Positions 12,093 to 12,237 of a stretch of DNA of 12,237 nucleotides are shown in pieces. The notes below the pieces were generated by a model that was given only the letters and a program-made list of their open reading frames with translations, was not told the DNA's origin and did not search any database. Each line of letters starts with the position of its first letter. Positions within the stretch are counted from its first letter, which is position 1. The position numbers and the translations under genes are program-made. The stretch comes from Defluviitaleaceae bacterium (GTDB taxonomy: Bacteria > Bacillota > Clostridia > Lachnospirales > WRAA01), in NCBI GenBank assembly GCA_009780445.1, contig WRAA01000035.1, positions 1 through 12,237 on the forward strand, given 5' to 3'.

Positions 12093-12237
12093 TAGGGCGT
12101 GTTTGAAAACCCCATTTCGGCGCATTTTCGGCAAATTTTCCGCCGTGCGTCGTCAGCTCCTCCTAGCGAACCACAAGGGTTCGCGTCGTCGTCGCTTCCT
12201 AGCCCGGCAAAAAATTATGCTCGAAAATTCGCCGAAA
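12093..12237. mobile_element. MITE-like palindromic element, second copy (cut by window edge)
   Basis: It begins with the same 20-base terminus TAGGGCGTGTTTGAAAACCC and matches the element at 823-988 base for base over the visible 145 bases, except for one extra C after CAGCTCCT. Same orientation as the first copy. By comparison about 22 bases, the right terminal repeat, lie beyond the window. It is upstream of pdaA, about 105 bp from its start codon, after a stretch (12052-12070) with a small GTGAAT/ATTCAC inverted repeat. Confidence 0.88.

Noticed and set aside
823..12237. Two same-direction element copies as borders of a composite transposon carrying the 11 kb between them
   Set aside because: The interval holds core genes such as rpmH, rnpA, yidC and folC in normal composition with no transposase, so independent insertions are more likely.

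Overview
The window reads as chromosomal DNA of an anaerobic, amino-acid-fermenting Clostridia-type Firmicute with fairly GC-rich genes. The signs are the Firmicute block rpmH-rnpA-yidD-yidC-jag, a PdaA-type spore-cortex deacetylase, a Stickland glycine reductase leader gene (grdX) followed by trxB, and a histidine-degradation/folate cluster. I cannot name a genus. Every gene I can support lies on the minus strand, so transcription runs from high to low coordinates.

Layout in transcription order. (1) 12237-12000: a truncated copy of a short inverted-repeat element (MITE-like), then the leader of pdaA. (2) 11988-11218: pdaA, followed by a bidirectional terminator-like hairpin. (3) 11138-8580: a promoter, a TGS/SAD/uridine-kinase fusion protein and a membrane-anchored metallophosphoesterase that overlap by one base. 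(4) 8555-5312: a strong sigma-A promoter, then rpmH, rnpA, yidD, yidC, jag and a small secreted stalk-domain protein. dnaA is not upstream of rpmH and mnmE is not downstream of jag, so this is a rearranged version of the usual oriC-proximal cluster. (5) 5279-5233: a long imperfect hairpin. (6) 5211-986: ftcD, a decayed element copy, hutI, fchA and folC. These convert imidazolonepropionate to glutamate, move the formimino carbon onto tetrahydrofolate, and polyglutamylate folate. hutH and hutU are not here. (7) 988-823: a complete copy of the MITE-like element. (8) 792-1: a near-consensus promoter, a single-aptamer glycine riboswitch, a terminator hairpin, grdX, and the start of trxB, which runs off the left edge.

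The most informative result is the regulatory unit at 792-566. No coding explanation fits it, but it has the conserved core of a glycine riboswitch followed by an intrinsic terminator and then the first gene of a glycine reductase operon. Glycine probably controls its own reductive fermentation here. The second is a family of 150-166 bp TA-flanked palindromic elements with three members in 12 kb. Two are almost identical. The third is an old divergent copy whose inverted repeat supplies the last codons and stop of ftcD. I found no CRISPR array, tRNA, rRNA, transposase gene or phage gene, and no clearly undescribed protein system.
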